From Ruminococcaceae bacterium UBA7217 (lineage in GTDB: Bacteria; Bacillota; Clostridia; Oscillospirales; Acutalibacteraceae), in NCBI GenBank assembly GCA_002490425.1, contig DKTZ01000007.1, positions 47,459 through 111,458 on the forward strand: DNA of 64,000 bases, written 5' to 3'. Positions 56,999 to 64,000 of the stretch are shown in pieces; position 1 is the first letter of the stretch; every line of letters starts with the position of its first letter. The translations under genes were made by a program, and so were the position numbers. A model generated the notes under the pieces. It was given only the letters and a program-made list of their open reading frames with translations. It was not told where the DNA came from and did not search any database.

Positions 56999-57281
56999 TA
57001 TGTCATAGATTATTTTTTAGGCAATTTCAGGCACTTTGTAGCCCTTTCGTCTGGAAAACAGATACTCTTTGAGCCTCTTGTGTCCACTGTTTCCATGTGT
57101 TCCGAAAATGACTGTGGGATGAGATGTGGTCGTAAAAATACTCCCCGAACAAGACATTTTGCTCGGGGAGTTTGCTGTTGGTGGTATGTTAACTCCAATC
57201 CGCCCAAAAGTCAAGTCTTTTCTACCGTCAAAATCTGAGCCGCAGTAGACAAAGAATAAAAAACCAGCGGAGAAAATGCAA

Positions 57282-57375
57282 TATAACATAAATTCGAACT
57301 TTTTATAACATCTGACTGAAAACCTATTGTAAAATAAATTGAAGTATGTTATAATAAGACCGAATAAATGTTATA
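57282..57375 (+). promoter_or_regulatory. Promoter of the HTH-ART gene with a symmetric four-copy operator
   Basis: TATAACAT occurs at 57282-57289 and 57304-57311; the inverse ATGTTATA occurs at 57346-57353 and 57368-57375. Both pairs have 22-base spacing. TTGTAA (57327-57332) and TATAAT (57350-57355) have a 17-base spacer, and one copy overlaps the -10. The adjacent HTH protein probably binds here. Confidence 0.75.
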
Positions 57376-57391
57376 TCCACGGGAGGTCGCT

Positions 57392-58240
57392 ATGAAAAGC
57401 TCCGAAATTATCAAAGATATACGTTCAAGATTAGGATTGAGCCAAACAGAACTTGCAGAAAAACTGGGGGTTAGTTTTGCTACCGTCAATCGTTGGGAGA
57501 AAGGGCGCTGTGAGCCTTCGCAGATCGCACTCAGCGCGATTAAGCGTATGTGCGCCCATCATAATATAGATTATTCGCAATTCGAAGGTAACCGCATTAT
57601 TACCTCTGATGAAGTAGTAACTTTATACCACGGTTCTAAATCTGGCATCGTTGGTGAAATTGCGCCTACAAGCCGTGAACATTGCGACTTTGGTAAGGGC
57701 TTCTATATGGGAACGGAAATGGCGCAGCCCTTAACCTTGATCTGCAACTATCCCGATGCGAAGCTCTATACCGTTAAGGTTGACCTATCAGGATTAAAAA
57801 TTCTTGATATTGAGGTCGGTATCGATTGGGCACTTCTCGTTGCTTATAACAGAGGAAAAATGGATCCCGTAAAAGGTACGGCGATTTATAATCGCATTGC
57901 AGAAATGGCTGACGGCTGTGATATGCTGATCGGCTTTATTGCCAATGACAGAATGTTCGTTGTACTTGACCGTTTCTTTAAGGGCGAGATTACAGATGAA
58001 GCCCTCATCCATAGCCTCTCTGCTCTGAAACTCGGCAAACAGTATGTTGCGCTTACGGAAAAGGCATGCAGACAGATTAAAATAGTAGATGAAAAAGTAT
58101 TAACAGAAGCTGACCGTGAAAAATTAAGAATAGAGAGCGAAGATAATCGTTCTAAAGGCATTGAATTGGCAGATGAAATCTGCCGTCAGTACCGCCGTGA
58201 AGGACGCTTCTTTGATGAAATATTGAAAGCCGGTGAGTAA
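57392..58240 (+). CDS. HTH protein fused to a DUF3990-like ADP-ribosyltransferase-fold domain
   Basis: The 282-residue protein has an N-terminal XRE helix-turn-helix (residues 5-62: SQTELAEKLGVSFATVNRWE then KGRCEPSQIALSAIKR). The second domain starts at about residue 75 with VTLYHGSKSGI and continues with DFGKGFYMGTEMAQPLTLIC and KLYTVKVDLSGLKILDI. This matches DUF3990, a predicted ART-fold family. The ATG at 57392 follows GGGAGG; the longer frame from 57368 lies over an operator. It overlaps or abuts a DUF3791-like gene. A toxin and autorepressor in one chain is plausible but untested. Confidence 0.75.
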   Translation: MKSSEIIKDIRSRLGLSQTELAEKLGVSFATVNRWEKGRCEPSQIALSAIKRMCAHHNIDYSQFEGNRIITSDEVVTLYHGSKSGIVGEIAPTSREHCDFGKGFYMGTEMAQPLTLICNYPDAKLYTVKVDLSGLKILDIEVGIDWALLVAYNRGKMDPVKGTAIYNRIAEMADGCDMLIGFIANDRMFVVLDRFFKGEITDEALIHSLSALKLGKQYVALTEKACRQIKIVDEKVLTEADREKLRIESEDNRSKGIELADEICRQYRREGRFFDEILKAGE

Positions 58241-58241
58241 T

Positions 58242-58649
58242 ATGACCGAACTTAACAGACAAGAATTCGGACTCTGCGATATCCAAGGCAGACTTTTTGA
58301 ATTGGCACTTAAAAACGGATATGACTGCAAAGACTTTATTGAAAAGTTTATGAATAGCAAAACCGCCGCAGCTTTGGATCAAAGCTACGACCGTCTTCAG
58401 TGGGCTGGTGAGGAATACATCCTTGAAGAACTAAACGAGGAAGTCGGCGGTCTAAAAAAAGGCGGCATCACCTACCATAACGAAATTATGTATTGGTCAG
58501 GATACACCTACCGCTATTGGCGTTATTATACGGGCGAGAGCAGTAAGGAAATGTACGCTATCGCAAACGCCGAAAGAATGGCAACCGTTTATCTCGGATT
58601 CCACACCTTAGATGTAAAAATGGCGATTGATAGGCTAAAAGGGAAATAA
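58242..58649 (+). CDS. DUF3791-like protein, possible partner of the ART-fold protein
   Basis: The 135-residue protein has a segment FGLCDIQGRLFELALKNGYD and QSYDRLQWAGEEYILEEL that resembles DUF3791, a family often encoded beside DUF3990. The C-terminal half adds aromatic residues (YHNEIMYWSGYTYRYWRYYT). The ATG at 58242 is one base after the upstream stop; an in-frame GTG at 58233 is less likely. If the pair is a toxin-antitoxin system, this would be the likely antitoxin; that is inferred from gene order. Confidence 0.6.
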   Translation: MTELNRQEFGLCDIQGRLFELALKNGYDCKDFIEKFMNSKTAAALDQSYDRLQWAGEEYILEELNEEVGGLKKGGITYHNEIMYWSGYTYRYWRYYTGESSKEMYAIANAERMATVYLGFHTLDVKMAIDRLKGK

Positions 58650-58713
58650 TGCCGATAAAGCACGGTTTATAGTACAATGGTTTTGATAAAATAGTTTTAT
58701 CATGGTGAGGATT

Positions 58714-59691
58714 ATGGAAGAAAATCGAATTGATATAAAAGAAAATTATATATACAAGCTCGATAATGAACTATTGGAGATATTATTAAAAGATCGTTCT
58801 TCAAAGAAAAACATTATTTGGGCTACAGATAACTATGCGCATAAAGGGTTCGGCTATCAGTTTTCAGACGAAATATCTATTATGGCGATTACCGGTCATA
58901 AAGGTGGCGTAGTAAAGCCGAGAACCGAAAAATCCAAAAAGGAACAAGCAGATCGCATTCGTGATAAAGCGGAAGTGTTCACGCCTTCATGGATCTGTAA
59001 CAAACAGAATAATCTCGTGGATAACGCGTGGTTCGGTACAGATTTTGTGTTCAACGAGGAAACAGAAAAGACTTGGATATCAACCACCGAGCCGATCGTG
59101 TTCCCCACCGCCACAGGCAAGACATGGCAAGATTATATTAACGATGTTCGCTTGGAAATCACCTGCGGTGAAGCACCGTACCTTGTTAGCCGTTACGACA
59201 CCGTCAGCGGATATATGATAGAACTTTCACAGCGTATTGGCTTGCTTGACAGAAAACTTCGTGTTGTAAGCGAGAATGCACAGACAGAGGAAGAGTGGCT
59301 CAAATGGGCGATCAAGTCCTTTCAAAACACCTATGGCTACGATTGGCAGGGCGACAATGTGCTTCTGGCGCGAGAGAACCTACTTTTTACTTTCATCGAT
59401 TACTACAAAGCAAAGTTTGATAAAAACCCCGATATTGATATTCTGAAGAAAATTGCCGAAATTCTCTCGTGGAATATATGGCAGATGGACGGCTTGAAAT
59501 TCGTAATCCCCGAAAGTTGCAAAGAGGTAGAAGAAGGACAGCTCACATTATTTGATATGAATACTGAAAAGCAGCCTTGTCCCGGATGTGCCAAGAACGA
59601 TCCTTATGCACACACAGGAATTTACTGTATCATTAAGGATTGGAAGGCAAACAAGAAGGTCACCTTCGTGTCCCTCCTAAAAAAAGATTGA
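58714..59691 (+). CDS. Methyltransferase-like protein lacking an NPPY motif
   Basis: The 325-residue protein contains KAEVFTPSWICNKQNNLVDN near residue 85, like motif X of gamma-class DNA methyltransferases, and LEITCGEAPYLVSRYD near 150, like a degenerate motif I. GDNVLLARENLLFTFIDYY and NIWQMDGLKFVIP follow in the order of such enzymes, but no [NDS]PP[YFW] catalytic motif is seen. A C-terminal CPGCAKNDPYAHTGIYC may bind metal. It resembles proteins often called restriction subunit M. The ATG at 58714 follows GGTGAGG. Next to a helicase-nuclease gene, it probably belongs to one defence operon. Confidence 0.6.
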   Translation: MEENRIDIKENYIYKLDNELLEILLKDRSSKKNIIWATDNYAHKGFGYQFSDEISIMAITGHKGGVVKPRTEKSKKEQADRIRDKAEVFTPSWICNKQNNLVDNAWFGTDFVFNEETEKTWISTTEPIVFPTATGKTWQDYINDVRLEITCGEAPYLVSRYDTVSGYMIELSQRIGLLDRKLRVVSENAQTEEEWLKWAIKSFQNTYGYDWQGDNVLLARENLLFTFIDYYKAKFDKNPDIDILKKIAEILSWNIWQMDGLKFVIPESCKEVEEGQLTLFDMNTEKQPCPGCAKNDPYAHTGIYCIIKDWKANKKVTFVSLLKKD

Positions 59692-59704
59692 TTGGAGCAT
59701 TATG

Positions 59705-61981
59705 ATGAAAGATTTAAGCATACTTGACAGCTTAATAACAGATCGTGTAGAACCTCATATATATGCTTTTACCACGAATACAATTCCGAACTATCTGAAG
59801 GTTGGCGATACCTACCGTCCCGTGTCCAAGCGACTCAGCGAATGGCGTGAGTATTTTCCGAATCTTGAGCAGAAATTTGAAGGCAGCGCAAAAATCACCG
59901 AGGATGTGTATTTCCGTGATTTTGCGGTTCATTACTTCTTGGAATCGGAAAAGCGTAGAATCCGTCTTGAACCAACAGATCTCCCCGAAGGAGTATATTA
60001 TTCAAGAGAATTCTTTAGAGAAGCAACCGTAGGTGACGTGGAAGAAGCAATCGCCGATATCAACGACGATTACCACAGCAAAACAGGCAGATATCATTAC
60101 TATGATGCTAAAACGCAACTGCCCACCACGGAGAAATATGCTTCCACAGGTGAGTGGTTTCCCCGTCCGAATCAGCAGGCAACCATAGATGCGTTTAAGA
60201 GAGCTGTCGATAATGGCAGAACGCATCTGCTTATGTATGCCGTTATGCGTTTTGGTAAATCTTTTACCTCTATGTGCTGTGCCAAGGAAATGGGTGCAAA
60301 GCTTGTTGTCGTTGTGTCTGCAAAGGCTGACGTGCGTGACGAGTGGCGTAAGACAGTTGAAAGTGCAGAAAACTTCCGAAATGATTATGAATTTTTCTCT
60401 TCTGCTGATTTGGAGAATAATTATAGCATTGTTACGGATACCCTTGACCATCCTACCGATCCGAAGAAGGTCGTTGTGTTCTTGACTTTGCAGGATCTTC
60501 AAGGCGAAAATATTAAGGACAAGCACGCCCAAATTTTCGGTCGTAAAATAGACCTTCTTCTCGTCGATGAAACACACTTTGGCGCAAGAGCTGAAAAATA
60601 CGGCGCCGTTCTTCGTGCAAGCCAAGGTGAGAAACTTTCCAAGGAAGAAAAATACGCCGTTGAGGATATCTTGGAAAGCACGAAGGAATTTGATGTTAAC
60701 GTAACAGTTCACCTCTCCGGTACGCCTTATCGTATTTTGATGAGCGATGAGTTTGATAGAGAGCAGGACTTAATTGCTTTTTATCAGTTTACCGATATTG
60801 TCCGTGAGCAAGAGGAATGGGATAAAGATAACTTTGCTAAGGACGAGCCGAAAGAAGAATGGGAGAACCCCTATTTCGGTTTTCCTCAGATGATAAGATT
60901 TGCATTTAATCCGAATGAATCCGCACGCAAACGCATGGCTGCTTTGCGTGAAAGCGGTATGTCGGATGCTTTCTCTGCACTCTTCAAACCGAAATCAGTT
61001 GTTAAGGCTGATAACGGAAACCATAAATTGTTCGTTCATGAACAAGAAATCCTTGAATTGCTTGAAGTCATTGACGGCAGCAAGGAAGATGAAGAACTGC
61101 TCGGATTCCTTGATTATGATAAAATTAAGGACGGCAAAATGTGCCGCCATATCGTTGTTGTTCTGCCGTACTGTGCTTCTTGCGATGCGCTGGAAGCATT
61201 GATCAGAGGCAACGCCGATAAATTTAAGAATCTGAACGACTATGAAATTATCAACATTTCCGGCGTGGACAACCCAAACAGATACAAAAAGCCAAGCGAT
61301 ATCAAGAGAGCAATCAACGCCTGTGAAGCAGAAGGAAAGAAAACTATCACCTTGACTGTTAACCGTATGCTGACAGGTAGTACTGTTCCCGAATGGGATA
61401 CTATGCTGTTCCTCAAGGATACATCCTCTCCGCAGGAATACGATCAGGCAGTATTTCGCTTGCAGAATCAGTACATAAAGACCTTTGTGGATGAAAACGG
61501 CGAAACAATCAAGTTTAACATGAAGCCGCAGACACTTCTCGTTGATTTTGATCCCGACCGTGTTTTCGTTATGCAAGAGCAAAAGGCACAGGTTTACAAC
61601 GTCAATACTGACGAAGCCGGGAACAGCAAGCTCCATGAACGTATCGAGGAAGAACTGCGTATCTCTCCCGTTATCGTAATGAACAAGGATAAGGTCGTTC
61701 AAATTACGGCAACGGATATATTGAAAACCGTTAGTGAGTATTCCAAAACGCGTGGTGTTGCGGAAGAAACCGTCGAAATCCCTGTGGATATGTCCTTGCT
61801 TGATATTGCAGCTATCCGTGCGGCTATTGAGCGTGAAAACGAGCTCGGTTCGAAAGCGGGTCTTACCATCAAGGGTGCAGATGGCGATGGTGACGATATG
61901 GATACGCCCGAAGATGACGATGCGACCGATATAGATTTAAAGAACAGTTCACTTGAAAACTTTTTCAAGAGGAATCTATGA
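59705..61981 (+). CDS. GIY-YIG-like nuclease plus superfamily 2 helicase, restriction-like
   Basis: The 758-residue protein begins with a GIY-YIG/T5orf172-like region (about residues 15-95: HIYAFTTNTIPNYLKVGDTY, RPVSKRLSEWREYFPN). It is followed by a superfamily 2 helicase with motif I MRFGKSFTSM near residue 180, motif II LLLVDETHFG, motif III LSGTPYR, and late motifs NRMLTGSTVPEWDTMLF and FRLQNQYIK. The order nuclease-helicase resembles type I or III-like restriction motors. The C-terminus is acidic (DGDGDDMDTPEDDDATDIDL). ATG at 59705 is preferred over 59702. It is translated just after the methyltransferase-like gene. Confidence 0.75.
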   Translation: MKDLSILDSLITDRVEPHIYAFTTNTIPNYLKVGDTYRPVSKRLSEWREYFPNLEQKFEGSAKITEDVYFRDFAVHYFLESEKRRIRLEPTDLPEGVYYSREFFREATVGDVEEAIADINDDYHSKTGRYHYYDAKTQLPTTEKYASTGEWFPRPNQQATIDAFKRAVDNGRTHLLMYAVMRFGKSFTSMCCAKEMGAKLVVVVSAKADVRDEWRKTVESAENFRNDYEFFSSADLENNYSIVTDTLDHPTDPKKVVVFLTLQDLQGENIKDKHAQIFGRKIDLLLVDETHFGARAEKYGAVLRASQGEKLSKEEKYAVEDILESTKEFDVNVTVHLSGTPYRILMSDEFDREQDLIAFYQFTDIVREQEEWDKDNFAKDEPKEEWENPYFGFPQMIRFAFNPNESARKRMAALRESGMSDAFSALFKPKSVVKADNGNHKLFVHEQEILELLEVIDGSKEDEELLGFLDYDKIKDGKMCRHIVVVLPYCASCDALEALIRGNADKFKNLNDYEIINISGVDNPNRYKKPSDIKRAINACEAEGKKTITLTVNRMLTGSTVPEWDTMLFLKDTSSPQEYDQAVFRLQNQYIKTFVDENGETIKFNMKPQTLLVDFDPDRVFVMQEQKAQVYNVNTDEAGNSKLHERIEEELRISPVIVMNKDKVVQITATDILKTVSEYSKTRGVAEETVEIPVDMSLLDIAAIRAAIERENELGSKAGLTIKGADGDGDDMDTPEDDDATDIDLKNSSLENFFKRNL

Positions 61982-62000
61982 TTAAGTAGATGGAGCGAAA

Positions 62001-62345
62001 ATGACAGATTACTTAAAAATATACGAAAAATTCAAAGATGTCAGAGAGGTTAAGGATTACATCGACGATGTAATCCTCCTCCGACATTATTATGCAACAC
62101 AGCAGTATTCTCAAATGCAAGATCATATTTGCAAGTTGATGAACAAGTATATTGTTGAAACTTTTGCTTGGAATGCTGTGAATACTTCTCAGCCGACAAC
62201 AGTTGAGCAATCCTACATTAACGCCGAGTACTTTTTGCAGACACAAGGCGCAAAAATAATTGCAGAAAAGGTAAAGGATTATGCTCAACGATTGAACGAT
62301 GGTGAAAAGACAATTATCGAATTTTTGATTAAGCCGATGGAGTGA
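62001..62345 (+). CDS. Small helical protein of the defence-like operon, unknown
   Basis: The 114-residue protein is mostly helical and polar with aromatic residues (YEKFKDVREVKDYIDDVILL, QYSQMQDHICKLMNKYIVET). It is soluble and has no recognised family. GGAGCGAAA precedes the ATG at 62001, 19 bases after the helicase stop. Its location points to a subunit or regulator of the same system. Confidence 0.55.
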   Translation: MTDYLKIYEKFKDVREVKDYIDDVILLRHYYATQQYSQMQDHICKLMNKYIVETFAWNAVNTSQPTTVEQSYINAEYFLQTQGAKIIAEKVKDYAQRLNDGEKTIIEFLIKPME

Positions 62346-62349
62346 AAAC

Positions 62350-62514
62350 ATGACATTACAACAAATAGAAAAAATAAAAGCTACCATAAGCAAGTTGGAA
62401 AATTTGAAAACGAAGCCAACGCCTACGGATATTAGCCGAGTTGATTCTTCTTTGGAAAACTTTTTCCATGAGCTTTATAAGTCCCCTTATGGAGTCAAAG
62501 GAATCAAAAGGTAA
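62350..62514 (+). CDS. 54-residue helical peptide, first of an overlapping pair
   Basis: The ORF encodes MTLQQIEKIKATISKLENLK, then SSLENFFHELYKSPYGVKGI and ends at AGG-TAA. It begins four bases after the previous stop. It overlaps the next ORF by 26 bases in another frame. A +1 shift at the end would fuse it to the hydrophobic second ORF. No family was recognised. Confidence 0.5.
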   Translation: MTLQQIEKIKATISKLENLKTKPTPTDISRVDSSLENFFHELYKSPYGVKGIKR

Positions 62515-62614
62515 GCGGTGGGCGAAGATTAGAGACGTTTTCAAGTGGGTTGCAGAGCAAGGGATACAGGTGGCAAGTATCATTGTTCCTTTACTTGCCA
62601 CTACGATCAAATAA
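62489..62614 (+). CDS. 41-residue peptide with hydrophobic C-terminus, overlaps the previous ORF
   Basis: Starting at ATG 62489 it encodes MESKESKGKRWAKIRDVFKW and ends GIQVASIIVPLLATTIK, a basic section plus a short membrane-like helix. The frame is +1 relative to 62350. It may be separate, or the second half of a frameshifted gene. There is no good ribosome binding site at 62489, which favours the second view. Confidence 0.4.
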   Translation: MESKESKGKRWAKIRDVFKWVAEQGIQVASIIVPLLATTIK

Positions 62615-62656
62615 CCAAAGAAAAGATTGCACAGGTGGAGGTGATTTTGAAAATAT

Positions 62657-64000
62657 ATGAAAATCGTAAAAACTATGCAAGGAAAGGAATTCTTGTTTGA
62701 CAACAAGTTTTCAAAAAACAGAATAGGACCAAATGATAGAAAACTTGACAGTTTTCTTCGTTTCAAATACAAATTCGTAAAATTCTTTCATCTTAAAAAA
62801 CTTATCAGTAAAAAGGCGTGGTATCGTTGTTTGGAACATCATTGGGAAAGCAGAAACAGAAAACCAAACTCTTTTGAAAAGAAACGCTTATCTGAAAACA
62901 TTCGCCTAACCTCAAAGGATCTTACTTTAAAAGAACTCGTCATATACGATTTAATACCTAAAGAATATCTCGAGGATTTTAAGGAAAAATACTTAATTTT
63001 CAAAGCAACCTTTTCTAATGCCTCAATGTTCAATCGTCCGCAAAAAGATATTAACGATGCTTTTATTAAGATGGCATCTACAAGAGTATCCGGCAGTTGG
63101 TACAATCTTGATCATTTTGGGATTAAAGATTCTACGGCATTAGGTGGTCGCTTTGAGTATTTTCGTATGGAAGCTATCGGTTTGACCGAATCGTTTTTCA
63201 TCATACGGTATGTACTTCATGTCAATGAAAATGCGAACAAAGAATTAGAAAAGATATTGAAAGCAAATGTGTACAAAGAGGTTGTTTGCATTTCCAACGA
63301 TAAGTGGTGGAAGAAAAAAAGCTTTGCAGGTTGTCAATGCTTTGATTTAGGCGGTGATGCCAAATGCTATGTACTTGAGGACTATATTTTAGAACTAAAA
63401 GCGTTGTTTTGGGGATTAATATCAAAATATATCCACTCTTTCTTTTTTACATGGGAAAACACTCCGCCGAGCATAGAGATATATGCGTCAGAAACTCTGG
63501 AAAAAAAGCAAGAAAAGATATTAGAGTTACTATCTTCAAGGCATCACGGCAATAGCGAATACTGCGAAAAACACAAAACTTACTTTATTCCTTCTGTTTT
63601 GTCATATGAGCAAAAACCATTAAATAATTCTAAGATAATAGCAGACGCAAAGCAATTTGAAAGTGATCATGGGTTATATAATTTTCTTGATATAGAGGAA
63701 ACTATTTGTAAAAAGATTGCGGATTACTTTTTGTTAGAAGGATTAATTAAACAAGCATCACAGTTGATTTATGAATCGCAACGAAAAGTCAATCGAAATG
63801 CTTATCGCAAGGGTCGATTTAATTCGCTCTTAGATATCAAATTGGATGTAGAAAAGCAATTGTATTTCTATCGTCGATTGTTCCGTGAATTGAATTCTAA
63901 AAAGCCATCAGAAGATCAAATTGCTTATAAATTCGAGAAATATAGTCAATTTTTCACCAACCCACTTGGTGAAAAGCATCCTGAATTAGCATCTTACTAT
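62657..64000 (+). CDS. Large protein of unknown function, cut by the window end
   Basis: An open frame of 448 codons runs from ATG 62657 to the last base of the window with no stop. The protein is rich in Lys, Phe, Tyr, Glu and Ile, has no signal peptide, and includes a HHGNSEYCEKH segment near residue 298 and a long helical region beyond residue 340. I do not recognise a family. GGAGGTGA lies 12 bases upstream, a rather long spacing; a short frame at 62647 would use it better but ends at once. It is the next gene of the defence-like cluster. Confidence 0.6.
   Translation, partial: MKIVKTMQGKEFLFDNKFSKNRIGPNDRKLDSFLRFKYKFVKFFHLKKLISKKAWYRCLEHHWESRNRKPNSFEKKRLSENIRLTSKDLTLKELVIYDLIPKEYLEDFKEKYLIFKATFSNASMFNRPQKDINDAFIKMASTRVSGSWYNLDHFGIKDSTALGGRFEYFRMEAIGLTESFFIIRYVLHVNENANKELEKILKANVYKEVVCISNDKWWKKKSFAGCQCFDLGGDAKCYVLEDYILELKALFWGLISKYIHSFFFTWENTPPSIEIYASETLEKKQEKILELLSSRHHGNSEYCEKHKTYFIPSVLSYEQKPLNNSKIIADAKQFESDHGLYNFLDIEETICKKIADYFLLEGLIKQASQLIYESQRKVNRNAYRKGRFNSLLDIKLDVEKQLYFYRRLFRELNSKKPSEDQIAYKFEKYSQFFTNPLGEKHPELASYY

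Noticed and set aside
57017..57289. 90-codon minus-strand frame next to the tRNA fragment, possibly an integrase end
   Set aside because: No tyrosine or serine recombinase motif is visible and all three minus frames are open to similar extents; it crosses a hairpin near 57140-57175.

Overview
The window looks like chromosomal DNA from an anaerobic, spore-forming, low-to-mid GC Clostridia, most likely Oscillospiraceae/Ruminococcaceae from a gut. This is inferred from the S10-spc-alpha operon ending in adk, map, a KOW protein, infA and rpmJ, from zinc-binding S14 and S4, from a SpoVT-type regulator, from BspA-like leucine-rich repeat proteins (one with a dockerin), and from AAGGAGG ribosome binding sites with ATG, GTG and TTG starts. 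No species can be named from the sequence alone.

Layout. 1-5470: a GPH-type sugar transporter, a stand-alone acyltransferase, a small gene under a perfect SOS (LexA) box, a LURP-one-like protein, a TipA-like MerR regulator with its operator in a 19-bp promoter spacer, and an ART-like LYHGS protein. 5657-21592: one long ribosomal protein operon, with a leader that contains an intrinsic terminator-like hairpin. 21762-28209: a nagA cluster on the minus strand, a trio of small coupled genes of unknown function, a zinc-ribbon membrane protein, and an ECF sigma factor with a membrane beta-propeller partner. 28228-37084, minus strand: an iron alcohol dehydrogenase, then the rimP-nusA-rnpM-ylxQ-infB-rbfA-nrnA-truB-ribF operon with a clear promoter. 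37246-47394: a secreted NTGD-anchored protein, a compact SOS-box-controlled lysis cassette (sigma-like regulator, small protein, GH25 lysozyme, XhlA-like protein, holin), a dockerin-bearing LRR protein, plsC, a VanY-like peptidase, and other envelope genes. 47395-56750: SDR enzymes, two small XRE repressors, each divergent from an exported protein gene whose promoter carries three operators, a 39-residue peptide gene, SpoVT, and many noncoding palindromic repeats.

56954-64000 looks like the left end of an integrative element. A 45-bp 3' fragment of tRNA-Pro (anticodon loop to CCA) is followed by an HTH plus DUF3990-like ART gene with a symmetric four-copy operator, a DUF3791-like partner, a methyltransferase-like protein without an NPPY motif, a GIY-YIG-like/SF2 helicase protein, small unknown genes, and a large unknown gene cut by the window end. 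This is a candidate defence cassette.

The two most interesting systems are the SOS-lysis cassette, which has a paralogous SOS-boxed gene 36 kb away, and the tRNA-Pro-linked candidate defence cassette. The XRE/exported-protein pairs, with an operator lying in the -35/-10 spacer, form a third recurring design.
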